NCBI GenBank assembly: GCA_016869715.1
Contig: VGDM01000004.1
Coordinates: 62,001-126,000 of the forward strand
Direction: 5' to 3'
Source of the DNA: Alphaproteobacteria bacterium
Lineage (GTDB): Bacteria > Pseudomonadota > Alphaproteobacteria > Acetobacterales > Acetobacteraceae
DNA length: 64,000 bases
Shown here: positions 34,694-43,244 of the stretch, one piece after another
Numbering within the stretch: the stretch's first letter is position 1
How the letters are laid out: every line of letters starts with the position of its first letter
Position numbers and translations under genes: made by a program
Notes under the pieces: generated by a model
Databases searched by the model: none
What the model was told of the DNA's origin: nothing
Seen by the model: the letters and a program-made list of their open reading frames with translations, nothing else

Positions 34694-36024
34694 GGTCTGG
34701 CGCGACGATTATACTCGGCGCGGCATTGCTGATCTGGCCGGCCTTTTTCAATGGCTACCCCATGTTGTTCAGCGATAGCGGCGGGTTTTTGCATCAGACA
34801 CTCGGGCCGCTGATGCTTTGGGATAAGCCTTATATTTATGGGCCATATCTGCACGCGTTTCATTGGCGCATCAGCCTTTGGGGACCGGCGATCGCACAAG
34901 GTGTGATCCTGTCCCATTTGCTGTGGCTGATGCAGCGCGTGATGCGTGGTGATGCGACACCGCTTTGGCATATCGGGCTTTGCGCCTTTGCCGCTTTGGC
35001 AACGGCGGCACCGTTCAGCGCGGCGCTACTGATGCCCGATATTTTCGCGCCGGTGGTGGTGCTGGGCTTGTTCCTGCTGGGGTTTGGTGGTGCCGCGCTG
35101 ACGCGGTTTGAACGTGGCTATCTGGTGGTGCTGGTTGCGCTGGGTATTGCCGCGCATCTCGCCCATTTGCCGCTCGCGCTTGGGCTTTTGGTGATTGCGC
35201 TGCTGCTCAGTCTTTGGCGGTATCCGGTACGGCTTTTGGCGATGGTCGTGCCCGTGGTGCTGGCGATGGCTGTGCTGCTGATCACCAATACCTTGGGCCA
35301 TGGGCGCTTCGCGCTTTCGCCCTATGGCGCCAGTTTCATGCTGGCGCGCTTGCAGGAAGACGGCCCGGCGACAGCGCTGCTCAAAGCGCGTTGTCTGGAT
35401 GCTGGCTGGTATCTTTGTGCCTTTACCGATCATCTGCCCATGCCGGCGAATGATTTCCTCTGGGCGCCGGATAGCCCAGTCAATCGCGATGCCGCCGGCA
35501 ATCCGCGCTTTCTCGGCGGCATGATGCTGGCGCCGGAGGCCGGGCAGATTGTCAGTGAGACCCTCCGCACCGATCCGCTCGGCGTGGCGCGCGCGATGCT
35601 CGGTAATATGCTGCTACAACTCAGCAGTTTTGGTATTGGCGATACCTTGGATGAGGCGCATTTCGCGGTGGCGATCCGCCCGCGTATTGAACAGGGTTTT
35701 TCAGCGCGCGAATTGGCGGCTTTCGATCAGGCGCGGCAGGCACAAGCCGCGCTGAAGGATGTGCTGATGCCGCTCAATCATTTGCATCTGCTGGTGGTGG
35801 TGCTGGCGCTACCCTTGCTGGTTTGGGCCGCTTGGCGCTGGCAAGATCTGATGCTTGCTTTCGTGCTGTTCCTGCTGGCGGCGGTGCTCGGCAATGCGCT
35901 GATCTGCGGCGGGCTTTCCGCGCCGCATCCGCGCTATGGCGCGCGCATCATCTGGTTGCTGCCAGTGGCGGCGCTGCTCTGCTCGCTTGGCGCGATGATG
36001 CAGCGGGGCCGAAAGCGTGGCTGA
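34690..36024 (+). CDS. polytopic membrane protein, function unknown
   Basis: This 444-aa protein has roughly ten hydrophobic segments separated by a larger soluble loop (about residues 215-335, containing GRFALSPYGASFMLARLQED and two nearby Cys in ARCLDAGWYLC). The N-terminal pattern FFNGYPMLFSDSGGFLHQ, with an acidic residue after the first helix, recalls GT-C-type membrane enzymes, but no firm motif supports this. The GTG start overlaps the moaE stop (GTGA); the track start at 34672 lies inside moaE. It overlaps the TauE remnant by eight bases. Confidence 0.6.
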   Translation: MRSGATIILGAALLIWPAFFNGYPMLFSDSGGFLHQTLGPLMLWDKPYIYGPYLHAFHWRISLWGPAIAQGVILSHLLWLMQRVMRGDATPLWHIGLCAFAALATAAPFSAALLMPDIFAPVVVLGLFLLGFGGAALTRFERGYLVVLVALGIAAHLAHLPLALGLLVIALLLSLWRYPVRLLAMVVPVVLAMAVLLITNTLGHGRFALSPYGASFMLARLQEDGPATALLKARCLDAGWYLCAFTDHLPMPANDFLWAPDSPVNRDAAGNPRFLGGMMLAPEAGQIVSETLRTDPLGVARAMLGNMLLQLSSFGIGDTLDEAHFAVAIRPRIEQGFSARELAAFDQARQAQAALKDVLMPLNHLHLLVVVLALPLLVWAAWRWQDLMLAFVLFLLAAVLGNALICGGLSAPHPRYGARIIWLLPVAALLCSLGAMMQRGRKRG

Positions 36025-36675
36025 TGTTTTCCTGATCGGCCTGATTTTCGTCCTGGCTGGTTTCGTGAAAGGCGTTGCTGGCTTTGGCCTGCCGACCGTG
36101 AGTGTCGCGTTGGTGGCCCTGCTGCGACCGATCCCCGAGGCCATTGCGTTGATGCTGGAGCCGGCCTTTGTCAACAATCTCTGGCAGGGTTTGGCGGGTG
36201 GCCAGTCGCGCGAGGTGCTGCCGCGCATTGGCGTGTTTCTGGCCTGCGCCGTGGTCGGCACCATCGCCGCTGCCTGGCATTTGGCATCGGTGGATGGGCG
36301 CTTGCTGTCGGGGCTTTTGGGGCTGAGCCTGCTGGCTTCAGCGACCCTGGCGCTGGCCGCGCCCAAGCTACCCGCCCCCGACCAGCCGCTGGAACGGTTG
36401 CTCGCTGCCCTCATGGGCCTGGTGTCCGGCGTTTTGGCCGGCTTTACGGGCAGCTTTCTGTTACCCGCCGCCCCCTGGCTGCAAGCGATCCGCCTGCCGC
36501 GCGAGCAATTCGTGCAGGGCTGAGGGTTTTGCGTGTTGCTGATCAATGCGTCCCTGACGCTGGCCTTGGCCTTCGGCGGCAACATTACCGGCGATATCGG
36601 CGCCAAATCCTTATTGTCATTGGGGCCGGCCTTTGGCTGATTGGGGCTTGGTTGGCGCTGCGGGCTTTCCGCTAA
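36017..36675 (+). pseudogene. TauE/SafE-family permease, decayed
   Basis: The first 168 codons are a normal sulfite-exporter TauE/SafE N-terminus (VLAGFVKGVAGFGLPTVSVAL, PEAIALMLEPAFVNNLWQG). A TGA at 36521 follows PREQFVQG. The reading frame then continues with plausible transmembrane sequence (LLINASLTLALAFGGNITGD) to another TGA at 36638, while the expected C-terminus GLWLIGAWLALRAFR is found in a different frame ending at TAA 36673-36675. The total is also shorter than the family, so a nonsense change, a frameshift and probably an internal deletion have occurred. Confidence 0.8.
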
Positions 36676-36678
36676 AAG

Positions 36679-37572
36679 TCAGGGCCACTTCACCGCTGGC
36701 GGCATAGACATCAGGATCGCTTCCACATTCCCCCCGGTTTTCAGGCCGAAAATCGTGCCGCGGTCATGCAGCAGGTTGAATTCCACATAGCGGCCGCGGC
36801 GGATTAGTTGATGGTCACGCTCTGCCTCGGTCCAGGGCTCATGCATGCGTTTGCGGATGATGGCGGGATAGGCCTGCAGGAAAGCCTGGCCCACATCGCG
36901 GGTGAAGCTGAAATCGGCCTCAATCCCCTTGCCAGGCGTGCGATCCCCCAGCCAATCATAGAAAATCCCGCCCAGCCCGCGCGGTTCGCCGCGATGGGGC
37001 AGAAAGAAATACTCATCGCACCATTTCTTGAAGCGCGGGTAATAAGTTTGGTCGTGCTTGTCGCAGGCCCCTTTGAGGGCCGTGTGGAAATCTTTAGCGT
37101 CGGCCTGGGCTTCGGGTGCTTCGGGCGTCATTGGCGTGATATCCCCGCCGCCGCCAAACCAGGCATTCCGGGTCACGATGAAGCGCGTATTCATATGCGC
37201 CGCCGGCACGCGCGGGCTTTGCATATGTGCCACCAGAGACACACCTGTGGCCAGAAAACGCGGGTCTTCCTCGGCGCCAGGGATCTGTTTGCGGAATTCG
37301 GGGGAAAACTCGCCGAAGACGGTGGAGACATTGACCCCCACCTTTTCAAAAACCTGCCCCTTCAAAACGGATATGACGCCCCCACCCCCTTCCGGCCTTT
37401 CCCAGGCGGTACGGGTAAAGCGCCCCGGCGGCAGGCCGGTACGGGGGCCGGCGGCCAAGTCATCCTCAATCGCCTCAAAAGCCGTGCAAAGCCGGTCCCG
37501 CAATTCCTCAAACCAGGCGCGGGCAGGGGTAACGAAGGGGTGGCTGGCAGGGTCAGTGGCGCTTCTTTCCAT
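36679..37572 (-). CDS. hemF: oxygen-dependent coproporphyrinogen III oxidase
   Basis: This 297-aa haem biosynthesis enzyme oxidatively decarboxylates coproporphyrinogen III. Signatures are [60 protein letters not shown] and [16 protein letters not shown]. Length is standard. It diverges from petABC. An aerobic enzyme and a bc1 complex side by side fit an oxygen-respiring organism. Confidence 0.96.
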   Translation of the reverse strand: MERSATDPASHPFVTPARAWFEELRDRLCTAFEAIEDDLAAGPRTGLPPGRFTRTAWERPEGGGGVISVLKGQVFEKVGVNVSTVFGEFSPEFRKQIPGAEEDPRFLATGVSLVAHMQSPRVPAAHMNTRFIVTRNAWFGGGGDITPMTPEAPEAQADAKDFHTALKGACDKHDQTYYPRFKKWCDEYFFLPHRGEPRGLGGIFYDWLGDRTPGKGIEADFSFTRDVGQAFLQAYPAIIRKRMHEPWTEAERDHQLIRRGRYVEFNLLHDRGTIFGLKTGGNVEAILMSMPPAVKWP

Positions 37573-37630
37573 GAGTTAACTCCCTCTTAAACGCCTGGGC
37601 GGATTTACACCTTGCAAACCGCTCTACTAT

Positions 37631-37659
37631 ATCGACCCTACCCGGCGGGGTCGATTTTT
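37631..37659 (+). terminator. terminator-like hairpin upstream of petABC
   Basis: ATCGACCC/GGGTCGAT (8 bp, nine-base loop) is followed by TTTTT on the plus strand, within the 197-bp gap between divergent hemF and petA. No plus-strand gene precedes it, so it may be an attenuator of the pet leader or terminate a short RNA. The rest of the gap shows only weak promoter-like sequence. Confidence 0.45.
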
Positions 37660-37769
37660 CGGCGCCGCCATTTAATTGTGGTCTTGGCACTCAAGGGGTG
37701 CGGGCCTAAATCGTGCGGCGAAGTGAAGCCCTCGGCAAGGGGGTTCCCCGTTGCAGAGGGATGATGAGG

Positions 37770-38312
37770 ATGGCTGATACCGCTCATGCGGCGCCCAGTG
37801 GCGCGCCGCGGCGTGACTTTTTGAAGCTCGTGACCGGCGCTTTCGCGGCGGTCGGTGTTGGCGCCATGGCCTGGCCCTTCATCGCTTCCTTGATGCCCGC
37901 GAAGGATACACTGGCGCTGGCGAGCACTGATGTGGATCTGGCGCCGATCACCGAAGGCCAGGCGGTGACCGTGATGTGGAGAGGCAAACCGGTTTTCGTA
38001 CGCAATCGTACGGCCAAGGAAATCCAGGAAGCGCGCGCCGTTCCGGTCAATTCCATGCCCGATCCGGCGACCGATCAATCCCGCGTCCAAAAGGATCAAT
38101 GGCTTGTGCTGGTAGGCATTTGCACCCATCTAGGATGCGTGCCCACCGGCCAAAGGCTGACTGATACGCGCGGCGATTATGGCGGCTGGTTCTGCCCCTG
38201 CCATGGCAGCCACTATGATACATCCGGCAGAATTCGGAAAGGACCGGCGCCCCGGAACCTTGACGTTCCGCAGTACGCCTTCACATCCGACACGAAGATC
38301 AGAATCGGTTGA
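37770..38312 (+). CDS. petA: ubiquinol-cytochrome c reductase, Rieske iron-sulfur subunit
   Basis: This 180-aa bc1 subunit has an N-terminal Tat-type anchor ([20 protein letters not shown]) and a periplasmic 2Fe-2S domain with CTHLGC and CPCHGSHYD. It passes electrons from ubiquinol to cytochrome c1. The ATG at MADTAHA was chosen because AGAGGG lies nine bases upstream; three earlier in-frame ATG/GTGs exist. It starts the petABC operon, 10 bases before petB. Confidence 0.95.
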   Translation: MADTAHAAPSGAPRRDFLKLVTGAFAAVGVGAMAWPFIASLMPAKDTLALASTDVDLAPITEGQAVTVMWRGKPVFVRNRTAKEIQEARAVPVNSMPDPATDQSRVQKDQWLVLVGICTHLGCVPTGQRLTDTRGDYGGWFCPCHGSHYDTSGRIRKGPAPRNLDVPQYAFTSDTKIRIG

Positions 38313-38322
38313 GGAAAAGAAC

Positions 38323-39591
38323 ATGTCAATCGGCTTGTACAAGAGCGAATTCTCGAATCCGGTGGTGCGTTGGATAGACCAGCGCCTCCCCGTCTTCACC
38401 ATGATGCAGAAGGAATATGGGACCTTTCCGACGCCGCGGAATTTCAATTATTTCTGGAATTTCGGCGCACTCGCTATGATCACCCTGATGATCATGATTG
38501 CGACTGGCATTTTCCTGTCCATGCATTACGTTGCGAATACCCATCTCGCCTTCGACAGTATCGAACGCATCATGCGTGACGTGAATGCGGGCTGGCTGAT
38601 ACGCTATGTCCACATGAATGGCGCCAGCATGTTCTTCATTGTGGTCTATATCCACATCTTTCGTGGCATGTATTACGGTTCCTACAAGGCGCCGCGCGAA
38701 TTGCTGTGGATGTTGGGGGTCACGATCTTCCTGTTGATGATGGCAACGGCTTTCATGGGGTACGTGCTGCCCTGGGGTCAGATGTCTTTTTGGGGCGCGA
38801 CCGTCATCACCAACCTGTTCAGCGCCTTCCCAGTGGTGGGCAATTTCATCGTGGAATTGCTCTGGGGCGGTTTCAGCGTGGATAATGCTACACTCAACCG
38901 CTTCTTCAGCTTGCACTACCTTTTGCCTTTCGTGATCCTGGGCGTGGTCTTCCTGCATGTCGCCGCGCTGCACATCACGGGGTCCAACAACCCGCTCGGC
39001 ATTGAGCCCAAGGGCCCGCAGGATACACTGCCCTTCCACCCGTATTACACGGCGAAGGATAGCGTGGGTCTGGTGGTCTATTTCATCGTTTTCGCAGGGC
39101 TGGTATTCTTTGCGCCTAATTACCTCGGCCATGCGGACAATTACATCCCGGCTAATCCGCTGGTGACGCCGCCGCACATTGTGCCGGAATGGTATTTTCT
39201 GCCCTACTATGCCATTCTGCGTGCAGTGCCGGACAAGCTTGGCGGCGTTCTGCTGATGTTCGGTTCGATCTTGATTTGGTTTGTTCTACCTTGGCTTGAT
39301 CGGTCGCCGGTGCGGTCCATGCGCTTTCGCCCGCTGGCACGTCCGTTCTTCCTGCTTTGGGCGGTGAATTTTCTTGTGCTGCTTTGGGTTGGGGCCAAGC
39401 CGGCAGAAGGCACCTACGTGTTGATCGCACAAATTTGCACCGCCTATTACTTCGCCTACTTCCTGGTGGTTCTGCCACTGCTTGCGAGGCTTGAGCGGCC
39501 CTTGCCACTACCAGAAAGTATATCCCGACCCGTGCTGGGCGGGGGGCCGTTGCCCATGGGCGCCGCAGCCAAGCCGATGGAGAAGGCCTGA
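38323..39591 (+). CDS. petB: cytochrome b of the bc1 complex
   Basis: This 422-aa cytochrome b has eight expected helices. Haem-ligand regions are [20 protein letters not shown] and [20 protein letters not shown], and the Qo-site PEWY motif appears in [15 protein letters not shown] full-length (b6 plus subunit IV type fused) protein is typical of proteobacteria. The start was set at [10 protein letters not shown] preceded by GAGGAAAAG; the track start lies inside petA. It is two bases from petC. Confidence 0.96.
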   Translation: MSIGLYKSEFSNPVVRWIDQRLPVFTMMQKEYGTFPTPRNFNYFWNFGALAMITLMIMIATGIFLSMHYVANTHLAFDSIERIMRDVNAGWLIRYVHMNGASMFFIVVYIHIFRGMYYGSYKAPRELLWMLGVTIFLLMMATAFMGYVLPWGQMSFWGATVITNLFSAFPVVGNFIVELLWGGFSVDNATLNRFFSLHYLLPFVILGVVFLHVAALHITGSNNPLGIEPKGPQDTLPFHPYYTAKDSVGLVVYFIVFAGLVFFAPNYLGHADNYIPANPLVTPPHIVPEWYFLPYYAILRAVPDKLGGVLLMFGSILIWFVLPWLDRSPVRSMRFRPLARPFFLLWAVNFLVLLWVGAKPAEGTYVLIAQICTAYYFAYFLVVLPLLARLERPLPLPESISRPVLGGGPLPMGAAAKPMEKA

Positions 39592-39593
39592 TC

Positions 39594-40361
39594 ATGTTGC
39601 GCACTGCCTTCAAGGTACTTATCTTGATAGTCGGCTTAATTGCCGCTCCCCCCGCCTATGCGGCGGGAGAAGCCACTCCAATTCCGGATCGGAAATTCTC
39701 CTTTGATGGGGTTTTCGGCACCTATGACCGCGCTAGCGCGCAGCGTGGCTTCCAAGTCTACAAGGAAGTTTGCGCGGCCTGCCACTCCATGCGGTTGCTG
39801 TCTTATCGCAATCTGCGCGACTTGGGGCTGACCGAGGCGCAGGTTGAAGCAATTGCAGCGCAGTTCGAAATCAAGGATGGCCCGAACGACGAAGGCCAGA
39901 TGTTTGAACGCCCCGGCCGACCGGCGGATCGCTTCCGCAGCCCCTTCCCCAATGATGCCGCCGCGCGCGCTGCCAATAATGGCGCGCTTCCGCCCGATCT
40001 TTCGGTCATGACGAAGGCGCGGGCGGGTGGTGCAGATTACCTGTACGCGTTGCTGACCGGCTATGAGGATCCGCCGCCCAGCGTCACCGTAATGGATGGG
40101 ATGCATTTCAACCGTTACTACCCGGGCAATCAAATCGCCATGGGCGCGCCGCTGAATCCCGATCAGGTTGACTATGCCGATGGTACCTCAGCCACTGTTG
40201 AACAGATGGCGCATGATGTTAGCACCTTCTTGCAATGGGCCGCGGAGCCGGAGCTTGAACAGCGCCGCGCCCTTGGCGTGAAGATCATCATCTTCTTGAC
40301 GATCCTTGCGGGTCTGACCTATGCGGTGAAGCGCAAGATTTGGGCTGACGTCGAACACTGA
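39594..40361 (+). CDS. petC: cytochrome c1
   Basis: This 255-aa protein has a cleavable signal peptide (FKVLILIVGLIAAPPAYAA), the haem c attachment motif CAACH, NDAAARAANNGALPPDLSVM with the family APPDL-like segment, and a C-terminal membrane anchor (VKIIIFLTILAGLTYAVKRK). It receives electrons from the Rieske protein. It ends the pet operon before a strong terminator. Confidence 0.95.
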   Translation: MLRTAFKVLILIVGLIAAPPAYAAGEATPIPDRKFSFDGVFGTYDRASAQRGFQVYKEVCAACHSMRLLSYRNLRDLGLTEAQVEAIAAQFEIKDGPNDEGQMFERPGRPADRFRSPFPNDAAARAANNGALPPDLSVMTKARAGGADYLYALLTGYEDPPPSVTVMDGMHFNRYYPGNQIAMGAPLNPDQVDYADGTSATVEQMAHDVSTFLQWAAEPELEQRRALGVKIIIFLTILAGLTYAVKRKIWADVEH

Positions 40362-40388
40362 TCGCTTGTTTGGCGATTTGGACTGAGG

Positions 40389-40419
40389 CACGCGCCCCCT
40401 CTAGGGCGCGTGTTTTTTT
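40389..40419 (+). terminator. Rho-independent terminator of petABC
   Basis: A 9-bp perfect stem CACGCGCCC/GGGCGCGTG with a six-base loop is followed by seven T residues, 28 bases after the petC stop. Confidence 0.9.
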
Positions 40420-40472
40420 ATGCGAGACCAGCGATTTCCATCGGTACCGGTTCTGCGCTACTGACTTGCCTT

Positions 40473-41045
40473 ATGCAGCCATCCGGACCCGTTGCGCGCT
40501 TAAAAGTGCAGGTGACGTTCCTGCGCATGGATGCGCCCCCAACCACCCCTGCCCCGGCCCTGCCGGCAGATGCGCGCTTGGAGTGGGTGCGGCATTGTTC
40601 GGTGCCCTTCTATCGCTACCTGTATGATACGGTGGGCGCGCCCTGGCTTTGGTGGATGCGTCGCATCGCAACTGACGCGGAACTGGCCGGCATGCTCGGG
40701 CATCCTGCGGTCAGCGTGCATGTGCTGATGCGGGATGGCGAACCGGCCGGGTTTTATGAGCTGGATCATCGCAGCGGGCAGACCACAAACCTTTCCTATT
40801 TCGGGCTGATGCCCTGGGCGATTGGCACTGGGCTTGGCGCGGCCTTTTTGCGCCATGCGATAGATGCCGCCTGGCATATCGGCCTGCCCGCGGTCACGGT
40901 GAATACTTGCAATGCGGATCATCCGCGCGCCCTGCCCGGTTATCTGGCGGCGGGCTTTCGGCGGCTGCGCGCGATTGAGGAAGTTTGGCCCGTGCCGCTT
41001 TCCCTTGGCATGGTGATCCCACCGCATCTGCCGTGCTTGCCCTGA
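40473..41045 (+). CDS. GNAT family N-acetyltransferase
   Basis: This protein of about 190 aa has the GNAT core: RHCSVPFYRYLYDTVGAPWLWW, the beta-4/beta-5 region VSVHVLMRDGEPAGFYEL and acetyl-CoA-binding helix WAIGTGLGAAFLRHAI, then ALPGYLAAGFRRL. The substrate is unknown. The track start at 40410 lies in the pet terminator and is rejected; ATG 40473 is used, but no Shine-Dalgarno precedes it, and GTG at 40506 is an alternative. Confidence 0.8.
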   Translation: MQPSGPVARLKVQVTFLRMDAPPTTPAPALPADARLEWVRHCSVPFYRYLYDTVGAPWLWWMRRIATDAELAGMLGHPAVSVHVLMRDGEPAGFYELDHRSGQTTNLSYFGLMPWAIGTGLGAAFLRHAIDAAWHIGLPAVTVNTCNADHPRALPGYLAAGFRRLRAIEEVWPVPLSLGMVIPPHLPCLP

Positions 41046-41104
41046 TCCGGCATATTCCCAGGAACGCCACATCAGCCTTTAATGCGGGTGGAGGAAGAAC
41101 CGCC

Positions 41105-42076
41105 ATGAAGAATGCCTCGCGCCGGGTGCTGCTCGGCTCCGCGCTTGCCTTGCCCTTCATCGGCCGTGCCGGGGCGCAAGCCCCTTGGCCGGATCGGCCG
41201 GTGCGCATCGTCATCCCCTTTGGCGCGGGCGGGCCGATTGATCTGGTGGGCCGCTTGCTGGCGGAACATCTTAAGGAAAGGCTTGGGCAGCCCTTCATTA
41301 TCGAAAATCGCCCAGGGGCGGGCGGCAGCATCGGCATTCATACCGTGGTGCAATCCCCACCCGATGGCACGGCCTTTGTGCTGACCAGCGCGTCACTGGC
41401 CAGCGTGCCGGCGCTTTACCCCAATCGCGGGCTTGATCCGCGCACGGCCTTGGCTCCCGTGAGCCTGGTTGCGGATATTCCGACCGCCATGGTGGTGCGT
41501 GCGGCGTCGCCCTATCAAAACGTGCAGGCTGTGTTGAATGCCGCCCGCGCTGCGCCGGGGCGGCTCACCTATGCCAGCGGGGGCGTTGGGTCTTCCAACC
41601 ATCTTTCAGGCGCGCTGTTTGCCCTCGCCGCCAATCTTGATTTGACGCATGTATCCTATCGTGGTGCGGCGCCAGCCATGACCGCGCTTTACGCTGGCGA
41701 AATAGACATGGTTTTCGCGAGTACGGTGGAAACCCTGCCGCATGTGCAGGGCGGTCGTGCGCGGCTTTTGGGTGTGGCAGGGCCGAGGCGCCTGCCAGCC
41801 CTGCCTGATACGCCCGCGATCAATGAAATTGTGCCGGGCTATGTCGCGCTGAATTGGTATGCCATCGCCGCACCGCGCGCCACGCCGCCCGCCATCATCG
41901 CCCGCATGGCGGAAACCTTGGGCAGCATTCGTGACCTGCCAGATGTGCGCGCGCGCTTCGCCGCCGCCGGCACCACGCCCTTGCTGACCGGCCCGGCTGA
42001 ACTGGCGGCACTGTTGGAAAGTGATGTGCCGCAATGGCAGCGTGTTGTGGCGGCAACGGGCATCAAGGTGGAATAG
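41105..42076 (+). CDS. Bug/TctC-family solute-binding protein
   Basis: This 323-aa periplasmic binding protein starts MKNASRRVLLGSALALPFIG, a twin-Arg signal peptide ending GRAGAQA. Motifs VRIVIPFGAGGPIDLVGR, IIENRPGAGGSIG and VSYRGAAPAMTALYAGEID place it in the Bug family, distinct from the copy at 26054. No TctA/TctB genes are near. GAGGAAG precedes the start. The ligand is unknown. Confidence 0.9.
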   Translation: MKNASRRVLLGSALALPFIGRAGAQAPWPDRPVRIVIPFGAGGPIDLVGRLLAEHLKERLGQPFIIENRPGAGGSIGIHTVVQSPPDGTAFVLTSASLASVPALYPNRGLDPRTALAPVSLVADIPTAMVVRAASPYQNVQAVLNAARAAPGRLTYASGGVGSSNHLSGALFALAANLDLTHVSYRGAAPAMTALYAGEIDMVFASTVETLPHVQGGRARLLGVAGPRRLPALPDTPAINEIVPGYVALNWYAIAAPRATPPAIIARMAETLGSIRDLPDVRARFAAAGTTPLLTGPAELAALLESDVPQWQRVVAATGIKVE

Positions 42077-42088
42077 GCGCGCCGCTTT

Positions 42089-42454
42089 TCACGTCACGAT
42101 CTTGACCAGACAATAAAACCCCCAAAGGCAGATCGCCACGGCGCCGACCCTATCGGCATGCCAGCGCAGCCGGTTTGCGAAGGCAAGGCGCATCGCGTTC
42201 TGCATCGGCAGCGCATCCGGGGAATGGCGTTCCGCCACCATCAACCAAATCTTGCTATGGCGCATATCCTGGCTTGGGACGTAGGCGAGTTTCAGCAGCA
42301 CAATCAGCCACAGCAACGTCACCAGCATTGCGCCGGAACGGAGCGCCAGCGCCCATTGGAAAGTAAGCGACAGGAAAATGAGCACGATGGCAAGGCTCGC
42401 GAAGCCAAGCGCGCGCCGGATGACCAGATCAGCCAATGCCTCAAGCCGTTCCAA
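42089..42454 (-). CDS. small membrane protein, function unknown
   Basis: This 121-aa protein has two hydrophobic segments near residues 17-60 (ALGFASLAIVLIFLSLTF and GAMLVTLLWLIVLL), a central amphipathic stretch (MRHSKIWLMVAERHSPDALP) and a last short helix (GAVAICLWGFYCLVKIV). No family was recognised. It is separated by about 100 bases from the three-gene membrane run upstream and may be transcribed with it. Confidence 0.5.
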   Translation of the reverse strand: MERLEALADLVIRRALGFASLAIVLIFLSLTFQWALALRSGAMLVTLLWLIVLLKLAYVPSQDMRHSKIWLMVAERHSPDALPMQNAMRLAFANRLRWHADRVGAVAICLWGFYCLVKIVT

Positions 42455-42552
42455 GCCGTGGTTCTTATGCTCCCAGGATATCCGGGGGCAGTCACGAAGA
42501 GCCTAGCCCTTTTTATGCGCGGCTGGAAACAGGCAGTTGCGTGAAGCGGCGC

Positions 42553-42846
42553 TCAGCCCAGACTCAGCAAGACCAGCAAAAGCGCCATGCCGAACCAGAC
42601 CATCATCGCCCTATCAAGGCTAAGGCCAAGCCGCTCTGCAATCGCCGCCGGCACAGCAGAGAGCAACAGCGTCGCGGTGGAGACGATTAAGGAGGCACCG
42701 TAGAACACAACCTCCTTGGTTGGTGGCAAAAGCTCCGGCAGCCAGACGGGGAAGAGATGCCAGACAATGGGCAGGGTTGGGCTGATCATGCCATTCAGCA
42801 GGCAGGTCGCAACCATTGCCACGAAAAGGTTTTGCGGGGTCATCAT
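42553..42846 (-). CDS. small membrane protein, function unknown
   Basis: This 97-aa protein, MMTPQNLFVAMVATCLLNGM..., has three predicted membrane helices, the last being MMVWFGMALLLVLLSLG, and Pro/Trp-rich loops (PIVWHLFPVWLPELLPP). The start was moved to 42846, five bases after the stop of the upstream 106-aa gene and preceded by GGAGCAGAG; the track's longer ORF reads back into that gene. It lies on the same strand and downstream of the sodium:solute symporter. Confidence 0.6.
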   Translation of the reverse strand: MMTPQNLFVAMVATCLLNGMISPTLPIVWHLFPVWLPELLPPTKEVVFYGASLIVSTATLLLSAVPAAIAERLGLSLDRAMMVWFGMALLLVLLSLG

Positions 42847-42851
42847 GGCGG

Positions 42852-43172
42852 CTACTCTGCTCCGGGCGGGCTGATCCGCGGCGCATAGCCAACCCCAACC
42901 ATCAACAGGCCAAAGATCATCCGCACCGCGAACAGCCAAAAGGCCGCAACCAGCGGCAGGAAGGGCGGCGTAACATAAGAAGGCACAAGGCGCTCAGCGG
43001 TCCAAACCGCCCAATTGGTCAGCATCTGAAAGCCGCGCCAGATGTAATTGCTGTTGGTCGGCGTCATGAAGAATTGCATCATGAAGCGCCCCAGGCAGCT
43101 CCAGCCGGTCAGCGCCAGGAAATAGGTCACCACCCAAAATGGCAGATACCCAAGGATGAAATCGCTTTCCAT
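42852..43172 (-). CDS. small membrane protein, weakly YggT-like
   Basis: This 106-aa protein has two long hydrophobic regions (FILGYLPFWVVTYFLALTGW and PFLPLVAAFWLFAVRMIFGLL). The middle segment, FQMLTNWAVWTAERLVPSYV, resembles in pattern the loop of YggT-family proteins before their second helix, but this is only a pattern match. It starts 73 bases downstream of the symporter and is followed at once by a second small membrane gene. Confidence 0.55.
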   Translation of the reverse strand: MESDFILGYLPFWVVTYFLALTGWSCLGRFMMQFFMTPTNSNYIWRGFQMLTNWAVWTAERLVPSYVTPPFLPLVAAFWLFAVRMIFGLLMVGVGYAPRISPPGAE

Positions 43173-43244
43173 GAAGCCCTAATTGATGGGGCGGCTGCGT
43201 TACCGCGACCGCCCCAATATTGTCTCAACCAAGGGCGAGATTTT

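Noticed and set aside
37660-37700. Sigma-54-like sequence TGGCAC upstream of petA
   Set aside because: The downstream TTGC element at correct spacing is missing.
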